NCBI GenBank assembly: GCA_024236295.1
Contig: JACKKT010000003.1
Coordinates: 196,005 to 260,004 of the forward strand
Source of the DNA: Kordiimonadaceae bacterium
Lineage (GTDB): Bacteria > Pseudomonadota > Alphaproteobacteria > Sphingomonadales > Emcibacteraceae
Direction: 5' to 3'
DNA: 64,000 nucleotides
In this document: piece by piece, positions 36,989 to 46,294 of the stretch
Layout: every line of letters starts with the position of its first letter
Numbering within the stretch: the first letter of the stretch is position 1
Notes under the pieces: model-generated
The model's input: the letters and a program-made list of their open reading frames with translations, nothing else
Database searches by the model: none
What the model was told of the DNA's origin: nothing
Position numbers and translations under genes: made by a program

Positions 36989-37037
36989 TACTTTTAAGTT
37001 AAAGGAATTTATAATCAGAAAAAGGCCTAAACCAATT

Positions 37038-38072
37038 CTACCCTCTCGCGGCGTTTGCAATACGCAGGCAGGCACGGGCACAGATGGCTTCAACCGGCAT
37101 ACCTGTTGTTTTACAGGCGGCTTCTGCTTCAGAAGTTATTGCCATGGCGCTTGCAAGTCTTGTGGTTGTCCATTTTGAAAGATCGGCTTTGAAACTCTGT
37201 GCTTCCATAGCAAAAACGCGGGGGATAAGTTTTCCCATTGCCTGATCAATTGACATCCCCTGGTCCATATAACCCCGGGCCAGGTGCATACGCTGAATTT
37301 TACGAAGCAGTGCACGAAGAACCGATATAGGACTTTCACCACGATTAAACGCTTTAAACAAACTGTCATCAAGAACGCGAAGATCGCCGCAGATGGTGGC
37401 ACTGGTGATTGTATCAATAGTGAGTGCACCACTATCCCCGACACAGGCCACAACATCATCAAATGTAACCTGATCGCTACCGCGTTTACCAATTGGCCCC
37501 ATATAAAGAGCAAGTTTATTCAGCTCGCTCCGAGACACCAGCCTGTCATTTCCGAGATTCAATTGTAAAAATGCGGCAGCATCCGCATTTATGGTGAGAC
37601 CGTTCTCGCGCATCACTTCATGGATTAAAGCATTTATAGTTGCCTGATTGTCTTCGTAACAGGGCAGTGCTGCTGCGTTTTTAGCCTTTTCAAATAGCTT
37701 GCGCAGCCCTGAAGTCGGGCGAAGGTTGCCTGCCGTTATCACAACCAGCCCATCGCCAAGTGGATTGGCAAGAAAATTTTCAGCGGCTTTCGTTGCATTT
37801 TCAGCGGCACCCTCAACCCTGATCACCCGTCGCCCTCCCATCATGGAAATTGCCGCCGCCTCGTCTGCCAATATTCCCGGGTCATTTTTAAGATTGTCCG
37901 GATCAATATTGGCCACCAGAAATGGATCCTGCAAATCGGCAACCACCTGCTTTGCGATCAAAGTTGCCCGCTCACGTACCAGTCCCTCATCCGGACCATA
38001 AACAAGTACAGCCAGAAATTCAGGAGATAGCTTTTTTACCTGAGCATCAATGTCACGGTAAGTGAGCTTCAT
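37038..38072 (-). CDS. holA: DNA polymerase III delta subunit (HolA)
   Basis: A 344-residue clamp-loader subunit that opens the sliding clamp. The ordered blocks VYGPDEGLVRERA, RVIRVEGAAEN and the C-terminal LLRKIQRMHLA-type region match HolA. Its start overlaps the lptE stop by one base, and the pair follows leuS, a common alphaproteobacterial order. Confidence 0.9.
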   Translation of the reverse strand: MKLTYRDIDAQVKKLSPEFLAVLVYGPDEGLVRERATLIAKQVVADLQDPFLVANIDPDNLKNDPGILADEAAAISMMGGRRVIRVEGAAENATKAAENFLANPLGDGLVVITAGNLRPTSGLRKLFEKAKNAAALPCYEDNQATINALIHEVMRENGLTINADAAAFLQLNLGNDRLVSRSELNKLALYMGPIGKRGSDQVTFDDVVACVGDSGALTIDTITSATICGDLRVLDDSLFKAFNRGESPISVLRALLRKIQRMHLARGYMDQGMSIDQAMGKLIPRVFAMEAQSFKADLSKWTTTRLASAMAITSEAEAACKTTGMPVEAICARACLRIANAARG

Positions 38073-38623
38073 TACTGTGCCCCGCGTGGATTTTCATTCA
38101 AATAGGTTCCGATGCGGGTAATGATCTGATTGGCCACTTCCTCCGATAATCGCTCTAATGACGTTTCACGGGCTATTTTGTTTGAGTAATCTGATCTGAC
38201 AAGATCATAGGTAACAATTGCGCGGGCGGTTCCATCCATAATGGCTTGGTCCTGATCAACATCAACCAGACTGAAATCTACAGTAAGTTTAAGATTTTGC
38301 AGTGTCACCGTTTCATCTTCACGGATACCGTAACCTGCTTCCTGTACATCATAATCTGCTTTTAGAAGATAGCTGATTGCTGAGCCATTTGAAGTTAATG
38401 GTGAAATCCGTTCATTAAGATTATTTTGTAAAAGCTGTGAAAGTCGTTCCTGTCGGCCGGATACATTGCGAATCTGATCAATTTTTATGTTCGCCATTAC
38501 TTGTGCCAGACCAACATCGCCTTCTGAATTCTGGCCATACATTGGCTTAAATCCACACGCCGAAAATAATAGCAGACTTAGTATACCAATAAATCTAATG
38601 GATGATTTTTGCCATTGAGCCAT
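38072..38623 (-). CDS. lptE: LPS-assembly lipoprotein LptE
   Basis: A 183-residue outer-membrane lipoprotein that plugs the LptD barrel for lipopolysaccharide export. The lipobox is LLLFSAC followed by GFKPMYG, the hallmark of alphaproteobacterial LptE. It lies 20 bases after leuS and is coupled to holA. Confidence 0.9.
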   Translation of the reverse strand: MAQWQKSSIRFIGILSLLLFSACGFKPMYGQNSEGDVGLAQVMANIKIDQIRNVSGRQERLSQLLQNNLNERISPLTSNGSAISYLLKADYDVQEAGYGIREDETVTLQNLKLTVDFSLVDVDQDQAIMDGTARAIVTYDLVRSDYSNKIARETSLERLSEEVANQIITRIGTYLNENPRGAQ

Positions 38624-38643
38624 GAAGCGCCTTTTTTTAAGAT

Positions 38644-41208
38644 CTACACAACAATATTAACAATTTTGTTAGGAACTACAATAATCTTCCTGATCTCTTT
38701 TCCTGCAATTGAATTTTGTACCTTCTCTGAAGACAGAGCCAGTTCCTCCAGCGCCTTTTTATCCATATCTTTGTCCACATCCAGCTTATCTTTAAGCTTG
38801 CCCTGAACCTGAACGACAACAGTAACAGTCGTTTCCTGCATAAGTTCGGGTCTGGCAACAGGCCAGGCCGCATCGGAAACAAGCCCTTCCCCATCAATCA
38901 TAGACCACATTTCTTCGGCCAGATGCGGCATCATTGGTGCAGTTAATAAGACGATAGTATTGACGGCTTCATTTAAAGCAAATTTATCCCCCTCACTGTT
39001 ATCTGATTTAAATGCAGCTATAGCATTAGTAAATTTATAGGCTTGCGCTACAGCGCTATTAAAATGGAAATCTTCAATATCCTTGCCTATTTGTACTATG
39101 GACAAATGGGTCATGCGTCTTAAATCCTGAGCTTCACGGCTAAAATCTTTTGGCTCCCGGATACTATTTGATTCAGGATCAATATTTTCCGTAACCGTTC
39201 GCCAAAGCCTTTGAGTAAAACGCCAGGCACCTTCCACGCCTTCCTCAGTCCATTCAAGATCGCGTTCCGGAGGACTGTCAGAAAGCATAAACCAGCGTGC
39301 TGTGTCCGCTCCGTATGTATCAATTATATCAGTGGGGTCTACCACATTCTTTTTAGATTTTGACATTTTTACTGATCGGCCGGCAGTGACTTTCTCACCG
39401 GTCTTTTTATGGATGAAGCTGCCGTCGCTTTGTTTCTCCAGCTCTTCAGGTAAAATCCAGTTGCCTTTTCTATCCTGATAGGTTTCATGACAAACCATTC
39501 CTTGCGTAAACAATCCGTCAAACGGTTCTTTTACATCACAAAGGCCGATTTCCTTCATAGCACGGCTAAAGAAACGTGAATAAAGAAGATGCAGAATAGC
39601 ATGTTCAATCCCACCTACATACTGGTCAACAGGCAACCAATAATCCGCTGCTTCACGGTCAAAAGGTTTATTTGAATGTGGAGACGCAAATCGGGCAAAA
39701 TACCAGGAACTGTCAATAAAAGTATCAAAGGTATCCGTTTCTCGCTCTGCTTCTTTTCCGCATTTCGGACAATTAACATGTTTCCAGGTTGGATGGTGAT
39801 CAAGCGGATTACCCGGCTTGTCAAACGTAATATCGTCTGGCAGCACTACGGGCAGATCAGATTTAGGGACTGGCACTACACCACAGTCATCACAATAAAT
39901 TATTGGAATTGGTGCTCCCCAATAACGCTGACGACTGACGCCCCAATCACGCAAGCGATAGTTTATTGTCGCTTCGCCGAAGCCGCCTTTCTCAGCAAGC
40001 TCTATTACTTTTGATTTGGCATCTTCGACCGATAACCCGTTTAGGAATTCTGAGTTTCCAATAGTCCCCGGATCCGTATAGGCAATATTATCAACTGAGA
40101 AAGTCGCCGGGTCTTCGCCTTTTGGGATAACAACAGCTTTCACATTTAAATTATATTTTCTGGCAAAATCCAGATCCCGCTGGTCATGGGCAGGACATCC
40201 AAAAACAGCGCCAGTGCCGTATTCCATCAAAACAAAATTTGCCACATAAACAGGAAGATCACATCCTTCAACAAAAGGGTGCTTCATATCTAAGTTAAGC
40301 TTAAAACCTTTCTTCTCTGCCTTCTCAAGTGCTTCTTCACTGGTGCCCAATTTGCGGCATTCTTCTATAAAGGATTTTAATTTCTGGTCTTTTTCAGCAT
40401 AAGCAGTTGCAATTGGATGATCCGCAGCGATGGCAATAAATGAAGCGCCAAAAATCGTATCCGGCCGAGTGGTATAAACAGTGATTTTTTCATCGCCGAC
40501 TGATGCGTTAAAAGTCAGATGCATCCCTCTGGATTTTCCAATCCAGTTTTTTTGCATGGTTCTGACCTTTTCCGGCCAACGCTCCAGGATTTCGAGAGTT
40601 TGGTCTAAATCATCTGCCACTGCTGTAATTTTTAGAAACCACTGGTTTAATTTTTTACGCTCGACGACTGCTCCGCTTCGCCAACCTTTACCATCTATAA
40701 CCTGTTCATTTGCAAGGACCGTATTATCCACAGGATCCCAATTAACCCAGCTTTCCTTGCGGTAAACAAGACCTGCGTCCATAAAGTCAATGAACATGGC
40801 CTGTTCCTTACCATAATATTCCGGATCACAAGTTGCCAATTCACGAGTCCAGTCAAATGAAAAACCAATAGATTTTAGCTGGTTTTTCATATGATCAATA
40901 TTTTCGTATGTCCATTTTGCAGGATGAACATTATGCTGCATGGCTGCATTTTCAGCAGGCATACCAAACGCATCCCAGCCCATCGGATGAAGGACATTAA
41001 ATCCTTTTGCTCTTTTATACCGGGCGACGACATCACCTTGTGTATAATTTCTAACGTGACCCATATGAATGCGTCCAGAAGGATATGGAAACATTTCCAG
41101 TACGTAGTATTTTGGTTTTGAATAATCCTCACTTACAACAAAAGTATTATTATCCGCCCATATTTTTTGCCATTTTGCCTCAGTTGCACCAGCGTTATAG
41201 CGTGTCAT
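38644..41208 (-). CDS. leuS: Leucyl-tRNA synthetase (LeuS)
   Basis: An 854-residue class Ia synthetase that charges tRNA-Leu. HMGHVRNYTQGD (HIGH-type) is near residue 50, the editing domain includes TTRPDTIFGA, and KMSKSKKN is the KMSKS loop. A zinc site (CPKCG) is present. The frame reaches 41232 through a TTG, but the ATG at 41208 gives the usual MTRYNAGATE start. It heads a leuS-lptE-holA operon. Confidence 0.97.
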   Translation of the reverse strand: MTRYNAGATEAKWQKIWADNNTFVVSEDYSKPKYYVLEMFPYPSGRIHMGHVRNYTQGDVVARYKRAKGFNVLHPMGWDAFGMPAENAAMQHNVHPAKWTYENIDHMKNQLKSIGFSFDWTRELATCDPEYYGKEQAMFIDFMDAGLVYRKESWVNWDPVDNTVLANEQVIDGKGWRSGAVVERKKLNQWFLKITAVADDLDQTLEILERWPEKVRTMQKNWIGKSRGMHLTFNASVGDEKITVYTTRPDTIFGASFIAIAADHPIATAYAEKDQKLKSFIEECRKLGTSEEALEKAEKKGFKLNLDMKHPFVEGCDLPVYVANFVLMEYGTGAVFGCPAHDQRDLDFARKYNLNVKAVVIPKGEDPATFSVDNIAYTDPGTIGNSEFLNGLSVEDAKSKVIELAEKGGFGEATINYRLRDWGVSRQRYWGAPIPIIYCDDCGVVPVPKSDLPVVLPDDITFDKPGNPLDHHPTWKHVNCPKCGKEAERETDTFDTFIDSSWYFARFASPHSNKPFDREAADYWLPVDQYVGGIEHAILHLLYSRFFSRAMKEIGLCDVKEPFDGLFTQGMVCHETYQDRKGNWILPEELEKQSDGSFIHKKTGEKVTAGRSVKMSKSKKNVVDPTDIIDTYGADTARWFMLSDSPPERDLEWTEEGVEGAWRFTQRLWRTVTENIDPESNSIREPKDFSREAQDLRRMTHLSIVQIGKDIEDFHFNSAVAQAYKFTNAIAAFKSDNSEGDKFALNEAVNTIVLLTAPMMPHLAEEMWSMIDGEGLVSDAAWPVARPELMQETTVTVVVQVQGKLKDKLDVDKDMDKKALEELALSSEKVQNSIAGKEIRKIIVVPNKIVNIVV

Positions 41209-41308
41209 TGTTATCGGTCCCGGTCTTTGCAAGTTATGTGAATTACAAGCCTATCTGCCTAATGGCTTGATAATTCACTTATGTTGCATATTTTATTTAC
41301 ACTAAATT

Positions 41309-41779
41309 TTAATTTGTTATTGGCGCATTGTCACGGCGCAATAGTCTCGCTTGAATAATGATTGCCGAATTGATTTGTTCGGCAGCCTCCGGCCTAGGCG
41401 CTATTTCAACCCATGAGCCATTTTGCAATGTTTCGCGGTGAACTGTAATCTTTAATGCATCCGCACGAAGTTCTTTACCTATGATATACAAGTCAACTTT
41501 GCTGCGTTCATTTGAATCGTTTGGGTTGACAGCCCAGTCGGTAAAAATCGTTCCGCTTTCATGATCAGCTTCAAGCATTGGCATAAATGACAAAGTGTCA
41601 AGTGAGGCTCGCCAAAGATATGCATTTACGCCAATTGAAAATACTTCTTCCGCAGCCTTTATATTATCCCGGGGTTCGCCAATCTCACTTCTTTTGCTAC
41701 ATCCCGTCAGAGGAAGTAATATAAGCATCAAAATCATTGCATGAATGACGCCTATTGATTTTCCCTGTTTAACTATCAT
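41309..41779 (-). CDS. DUF3576-domain lipoprotein
   Basis: A 156-residue predicted lipoprotein: a hydrophobic signal and the lipobox LPLTGC, then the DUF3576 domain (VNAYLWRASLDTLSFMPM, WVEIAPRP). It lies directly upstream of leuS as in many alphaproteobacteria. Its role is unknown; it is probably in the outer membrane or periplasm. Confidence 0.85.
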   Translation of the reverse strand: MIVKQGKSIGVIHAMILMLILLPLTGCSKRSEIGEPRDNIKAAEEVFSIGVNAYLWRASLDTLSFMPMLEADHESGTIFTDWAVNPNDSNERSKVDLYIIGKELRADALKITVHRETLQNGSWVEIAPRPEAAEQINSAIIIQARLLRRDNAPITN

Positions 41780-42095
41780 TTAAATTCCATTCCTATTACC
41801 GTAAAAGAGGCTGTATTATACAGTTAATCCATAACATTTTTTGCATCATAACGACTGCAACAGATTTGATAAAGTTGTTTATAGCCTTATTCTAATTAAT
41901 CTTGATTTATTATTAAAAAAAATGCTCATATTCTTTTCAAATGATTGAAATTATAATTTATTTCTATATACTTATCTTGGTACAGAAATGAAGTATTTTT
42001 TGAAATAATAAGTTTCACAACCCCGTTTTTGCAGCAAGCTTGCTGTAACGTGTTGGTATTGTTGAATGATTTATGGTTTGTACATGGGATTAGAT
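41780..42095. other. Divergent gap with a palindrome
   Basis: About 316 AT-rich bases between the DUF3576 gene and the envelope-protein gene. No gene is visible. A 14-bp perfect palindrome (42032-42045) is the only clear structure. Confidence 0.55.
42032..42045. promoter_or_regulatory. 14-bp perfect palindrome (possible operator)
   Basis: CAGCAAGCTTGCTG is fully self-complementary and lies 50 bases before the chosen start of the envelope-protein gene, a position suited to a repressor or activator site. The binding protein is unknown. Confidence 0.4.
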
Positions 42096-43022
42096 GTGAA
42101 AAAAATCACCTGTAATATACGCGCCATCGCCACGATCTTATGCATGGCGGGGATTGCTTTTATGCAATTTGATGCGCATGCGCAGGATCAGATTCGCGCG
42201 AATCCGAACTATAAGGCACCAACAGAGCTTGATTCATTACAATCCGCCAATGAGTTGTTTAATGATAATCTCAAAAATGATTTTAATCAGTTTCTAAATC
42301 CCCATGAAGAAAATGATCAGTATATTTTGCTGACAGAACCTGAAACAAAGCAAAAATCTTATGTTTCACTTGGAGAGGTGAATGAAACACCGGTACCGCT
42401 TCTACAGGTAACACATCAATATATGTATAACCCGTCCCTGTCTTTCAGTCTTCCGTCCATCGGTAGCAGTGTAACCCCTGGATTGATTTCAAGCAAGACA
42501 GGAGGCTCGCAAATGGTAGTATCGCTAAACCCTTCGCGCCGGGCTAGTACAGCTTTTGATAAGGATAAGTCAATTAAACTGGTTCTGGGTTCGAGTTTTA
42601 TTAATACGCCAGAAAGCCTTGTTACAGACTATATGACTAATGGACTTCTTTCCCAAAGAGCATATAACCTATCTCTTGGACTTGGATATTCCGGCTTTAG
42701 ACTTGGTGCTTCCATCAGCCGCAATAGTTTCCTATTCTCACCAGATATGTCAGGATTTGATTTAGGCTTCGGTTATATAGGAGGTAGCTGGTCAGCAAAT
42801 GTAAGTGTGGCCGCCTATAATAGTGAGCGACCATTACTTCTATCACAGGGTTATAATATCTTTGACCACATTTCTGCATATGAACTTGGTGCCGCTTACA
42901 GATTATTTTCAAATGTAAGTCTTACTGGCAGGTTTACATATTATTCTTATGGGGCTAGCAATGATTTCGCTTCAATTGATGATGTTCAGTCATTGATTTT
43001 TGGAACCAACGTAAGCTTCTAA
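42096..43022 (+). CDS. Exported protein, probable outer-membrane barrel
   Basis: About 308 residues. A signal peptide (KKITCNIRAIATILC... ending AHAQ) is followed by a polar N-terminal region and then glycine- and aromatic-rich alternating strands from about residue 150 to a C-terminal Phe (GTNVSF), the pattern of an outer-membrane barrel. I do not recognise the family. The start is uncertain: ATGs at 42066 and 42084 are in frame, but the GTG at 42096 has GGGA upstream and gives a clean signal peptide. Confidence 0.68.
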   Translation: MKKITCNIRAIATILCMAGIAFMQFDAHAQDQIRANPNYKAPTELDSLQSANELFNDNLKNDFNQFLNPHEENDQYILLTEPETKQKSYVSLGEVNETPVPLLQVTHQYMYNPSLSFSLPSIGSSVTPGLISSKTGGSQMVVSLNPSRRASTAFDKDKSIKLVLGSSFINTPESLVTDYMTNGLLSQRAYNLSLGLGYSGFRLGASISRNSFLFSPDMSGFDLGFGYIGGSWSANVSVAAYNSERPLLLSQGYNIFDHISAYELGAAYRLFSNVSLTGRFTYYSYGASNDFASIDDVQSLIFGTNVSF

Positions 43023-43025
43023 TTT

Positions 43026-43637
43026 CTAGAATCCCCTTATTGCTGCTATGCCGGTTGCACCACTGCCAAGCAGTTTATCTGCATTATTTTCGTTTACACC
43101 ACCCAAAGCATAAATCGCCATTCGACTTCGCCTACATATTTCAGAAAAATGATTTATGCCAATTGTTAATGAAGGATCATTAAACGTTTCCGGGTGGCTT
43201 TCCGTCGGGAAGACAGGCCCTAATAAAACTGCATCAATGATAACTTCCGGTAAATTTGAAACGGTCTTTCCGCTATGACAAGAGACGGAAATAAAAAAAT
43301 CCGGATAATTTTGTCTGATAGTTTTTGCTTCAGGGGTCATGTATTCAGGCAAATGTATCCCATCTGCCTGTACTGCCAAAGCGATTTCCAGATCAGCCGC
43401 TACGCTAAATTTAATTTTTTTATGATTACAGATATAACGAAGCGCAACAGCCAGATCATAACGGTTCCGAAAATTATAGTCCCTTAGGATAACAAGTGAC
43501 CCTGAAGGTAATTTTTCGATGACGTGCTCTGGAAATGGTTGCGCTGTCTGATCCGTAATAAAAATCATCGGCGGTAATTTATCATGTCCGCTTTGCCGAT
43601 TGAGATCAATTGAAATGTCTGCTAGGGTTCTTTTCAT
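43026..43637 (-). CDS. Thiamine-phosphate-synthase-like protein (ThiE/TenI)
   Basis: A TIM-barrel protein of about 203 residues. Blocks GIHLPE, VSCHSG, DAVLLGPVFPTESHPE and the phosphate-binding ALGGVNENNADKLL match ThiE/TenI proteins, but it is divergent, and LGPVFPTESHP is closer to TenI-like members. It would join HMP-pyrophosphate and thiazole phosphate, or act as a thiazole tautomerase. It is divergent from yggS. The frame extends to a TTG at 43661. Confidence 0.75.
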   Translation of the reverse strand: MKRTLADISIDLNRQSGHDKLPPMIFITDQTAQPFPEHVIEKLPSGSLVILRDYNFRNRYDLAVALRYICNHKKIKFSVAADLEIALAVQADGIHLPEYMTPEAKTIRQNYPDFFISVSCHSGKTVSNLPEVIIDAVLLGPVFPTESHPETFNDPSLTIGINHFSEICRRSRMAIYALGGVNENNADKLLGSGATGIAAIRGF

Positions 43638-43666
43638 AAAAAAGACTTTAGCCCAAGGCAATAATA

Positions 43667-44329
43667 ATGACTAGTAATCTTAAGAAAATAAAAGATAAAA
43701 TTGAAAAAGCGTCCCTAGATAGCGACCGAAACAAAGATAGCGTTACTCTTGTTGCCGTATCAAAAATTCATACGGCCGAAACTATTATTCCAGTTCTTGC
43801 AGACGGGCAGAGGATTTTTGGTGAAAACCGTGTGCAGGAAGCGGCCGAGAAATGGCCCCCCTTAAAAGAAAAATTCGAAGGAATATATTTACATCTTATC
43901 GGACCATTGCAGACAAACAAGGTAAGACAGGCCGTTCAGCTGTTTGACGCTATTGAAACAGTTGACCGTCCCAAACTGGCAAAAGCACTGGCACGTATCT
44001 GTGAGGAAGAAGGCAAATACCCGGATATCTACATTCAGATAAATACAGGGCACGAAGAACAGAAGGCGGGGGTTCCTCCTGAGAAAGCAGATGAATTCAT
44101 AAAACTATGCCGTGACGAACTCAAATTACCAGTGAAAGGGGTAATGTGTATTCCGCCATTTGATGAGGATCCGACAGATCATTTTAAGCTGCTTAAAAAG
44201 ATTGCTGACCGAAATCAGCTGGACATAATTTCGATGGGCATGAGTGGTGATTATGAAAAAGCCATTGAAAATGGCGCAACCCATGTTCGGGTTGGTACCG
44301 CCCTATTTGGCACACGCCCGGGATACTAG
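43667..44329 (+). CDS. YggS-family PLP homeostasis protein
   Basis: A 220-residue PLP-binding TIM-barrel protein. The PLP Lys is in LVAVSKIH, and FGENRVQEA, HLIGPLQTNK and SMGMSGDYEKAIENGATHVRVGTALFG are the family blocks. It controls the free pyridoxal-phosphate pool rather than catalysing a known reaction. Its stop overlaps the stop of the convergent thioesterase gene by four bases. Confidence 0.93.
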   Translation: MTSNLKKIKDKIEKASLDSDRNKDSVTLVAVSKIHTAETIIPVLADGQRIFGENRVQEAAEKWPPLKEKFEGIYLHLIGPLQTNKVRQAVQLFDAIETVDRPKLAKALARICEEEGKYPDIYIQINTGHEEQKAGVPPEKADEFIKLCRDELKLPVKGVMCIPPFDEDPTDHFKLLKKIADRNQLDIISMGMSGDYEKAIENGATHVRVGTALFGTRPGY

Positions 44330-44757
44330 GATAATATCATACAGGTCGCCGAGCCGGCAGCGTAGATTTTGCCTTCTTCATCCATAATTTTTCCTTCAGA
44401 AACAGCAAGACGGCGTGAACGGTTAATCATGGTCCCTTCAGCGACCAGCTCCTGATTGAGCGGAATTGGTCTGATCATTTTAATTTCAAGATTTATTGTG
44501 CTGTATTTAACGCCCGGTTCCATTAAAGTCTGTACAGCACAGCCTGTGACAGAATCAAGAATGGTAGCACTAAAGCCACCGTGAACACCCCCCATCGGGT
44601 TTAAGTGCCGCTTATCTGCTCGCACTAAAAATTTGACTAAACCTTCCTCAGCATAAATAAGCTTTGAAGGCATTGTTTCTGCCATGGATGGGGCAGGGAT
44701 TTTTCCCTCCATCATCGCCTGCAATATTTCAAGGCCCGTCATTTTGTCAAAAGACAT
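44326..44757 (-). CDS. PaaI-type hotdog thioesterase
   Basis: A 143-residue hotdog-fold acyl-CoA thioesterase. NPMGGVHGGFSATILDSVTGCAV holds the characteristic HGG and the catalytic acid. It probably hydrolyses short aromatic or acyl-CoA thioesters in the cytosol. The ATG at 44757 is preferred to a TTG one codon upstream. Confidence 0.86.
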   Translation of the reverse strand: MSFDKMTGLEILQAMMEGKIPAPSMAETMPSKLIYAEEGLVKFLVRADKRHLNPMGGVHGGFSATILDSVTGCAVQTLMEPGVKYSTINLEIKMIRPIPLNQELVAEGTMINRSRRLAVSEGKIMDEEGKIYAAGSATCMILS

Positions 44758-44779
44758 CAATTTTCCGATAAGAATTTAT

Positions 44780-44802
44780 AGGCGACCCACATGGGGTCGC
44801 CT
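44780..44802 (-). terminator. Terminator after the M28 peptidase
   Basis: AGGCGACCC (44780-44788) pairs perfectly with GGGTCGCCT (44794-44802) around a five-base loop, just beyond the minus-strand M28 gene. The stem is strong; the downstream tail is AT-rich rather than a pure T-run. Confidence 0.65.
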
Positions 44803-44812
44803 TAATTATATT

Positions 44813-46228
44813 TTATTTTCTAAAATCCACATCTACAGAAGCGGCCAGATATGCAAACATGGCAAATACGGCCGCATTATTGGTAATGGCCGGAATATCG
44901 ACTTTATCCAGCGTATCATTTGCTGTGTGATGAAAGTCAAAATAATTGGTTTTTTCCATTCCAAAATTAACGGCCGGCATTCCGGCATTGCCTAGGGCCG
45001 ACATATCGGAATCCCCTTTAGCCGTATTTGTCATTAAAGTTGCGACACCGTATGGTGCCAGCACCGCAGCAATTTCACGAGCAACAGCAAGTGACTTTGG
45101 ACCAACGCCAGGCTCAAAATCAACAATGCGTCCGGTACCACTGTCCCACTCAGCTCCCAAAATCATATTATCAAAATCCTTGCTGTCTTCTTTATGGGCA
45201 CGGACAAATTCATGGGCTCCAAGCAGGCCCTCTTCTTCAGCAGCCCACAGTACGACACGAATGGATCGTTTGGGTTTAATCCCACCATCAATAATATGTT
45301 TGCCCGCAGACATGACAATTGACACACCAGTCCCGTCATCAAGTGCCCCTGTTGCCAGATCCCAGCTGTCAAGATGGCCGCTTATAAGCACCGCTTTTTC
45401 AGGATCTTCCGTTCCGGTAATCTCGCCAAAAACATTATAGGTCGTTACCGGATCATGAGGATGCGGGTTCATTTCAAGATGAAGTGTCACTGGTTTACCA
45501 TATTTCAAAGCCTGATCAAGCAAATCAGCATCAGGATTTGAAATAGCCGCTGCCGGGATTTTCTTAACCCCGTCAACATATGTCATGCTGCCTGTGTGCG
45601 GTGTTCTGTTATCATCTGTGCCTATTGAGCGGATGATAATGGCGGAAGCGCCGGCTTTTGCAGCGGCAACAGAACCATTACGTCGTGCCTGACCGGCATA
45701 GCCATATCCTTTGGCCCCGGCTACACCGCTATCTTCCATTCTAAAGGAAATATAGGCAATTTTGCCGTCAAGGCTGTTCGGCGCTGCCGCTGCCAGATCC
45801 TTATATTCATCAAATTGAACAACTTCTGCTGTGATACCGCCTTCTGGGGTTCCAACACTGGTCCCGAGCGCCGTCATGGCAAAATTTTGCTCAAAAGGCG
45901 CCGTCATCCTCAAAATGGCCGTATTGCCACGATGCCATACCGGAAATGGCACGGGTTCGGTCCAGACCCGGTCAAACCCCATTTCCTTCATCTTGGCGAC
46001 AGCCCATTCTCTGCCTTTTTTGTCATTTGCCGTGCCAGCCAGACGATGGCCGACCTCAGTTGTTAGTGACGTAATCACATCTTCCGTTACGCTTGATTTC
46101 AGAGCATTTTTCCCAATCATATCTGCATGATCAATCATTTCCTTTGTCAGCACATTATTTTGTGCCGAAGCGAAATTGGCAGATAATCCGATTATGCCAA
46201 TAGCCGTCAGCAAGACCAGTTTTTTCAT
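44813..46228 (-). CDS. M28-family zinc peptidase, exported
   Basis: A 471-residue peptidase with a signal peptide ending ASAQN. A PA domain (about residues 130-240) precedes the M28 catalytic core: His and Asp ligands in SGHLDSWDLATGALDDGTG, the catalytic Glu pair in WAAEEEGLLGAHEF, and a late His in FDFHHTANDTLD. It most likely acts as an aminopeptidase in the periplasm. GGGGAGAG precedes the ATG. The S9 peptidase gene lies 66 bases upstream on the same strand. Confidence 0.92.
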   Translation of the reverse strand: MKKLVLLTAIGIIGLSANFASAQNNVLTKEMIDHADMIGKNALKSSVTEDVITSLTTEVGHRLAGTANDKKGREWAVAKMKEMGFDRVWTEPVPFPVWHRGNTAILRMTAPFEQNFAMTALGTSVGTPEGGITAEVVQFDEYKDLAAAAPNSLDGKIAYISFRMEDSGVAGAKGYGYAGQARRNGSVAAAKAGASAIIIRSIGTDDNRTPHTGSMTYVDGVKKIPAAAISNPDADLLDQALKYGKPVTLHLEMNPHPHDPVTTYNVFGEITGTEDPEKAVLISGHLDSWDLATGALDDGTGVSIVMSAGKHIIDGGIKPKRSIRVVLWAAEEEGLLGAHEFVRAHKEDSKDFDNMILGAEWDSGTGRIVDFEPGVGPKSLAVAREIAAVLAPYGVATLMTNTAKGDSDMSALGNAGMPAVNFGMEKTNYFDFHHTANDTLDKVDIPAITNNAAVFAMFAYLAASVDVDFRK

Positions 46229-46294
46229 TTTTCTCTCCCCGAAAATAAAATTTATGAAACGACAATAACAGCCAAAGCCAAAAAGTCAAAATGA

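Noticed and set aside
44946..45440. 164-codon plus-strand frame inside the M28 peptidase
   Set aside because: Antisense shadow of a well-supported gene.
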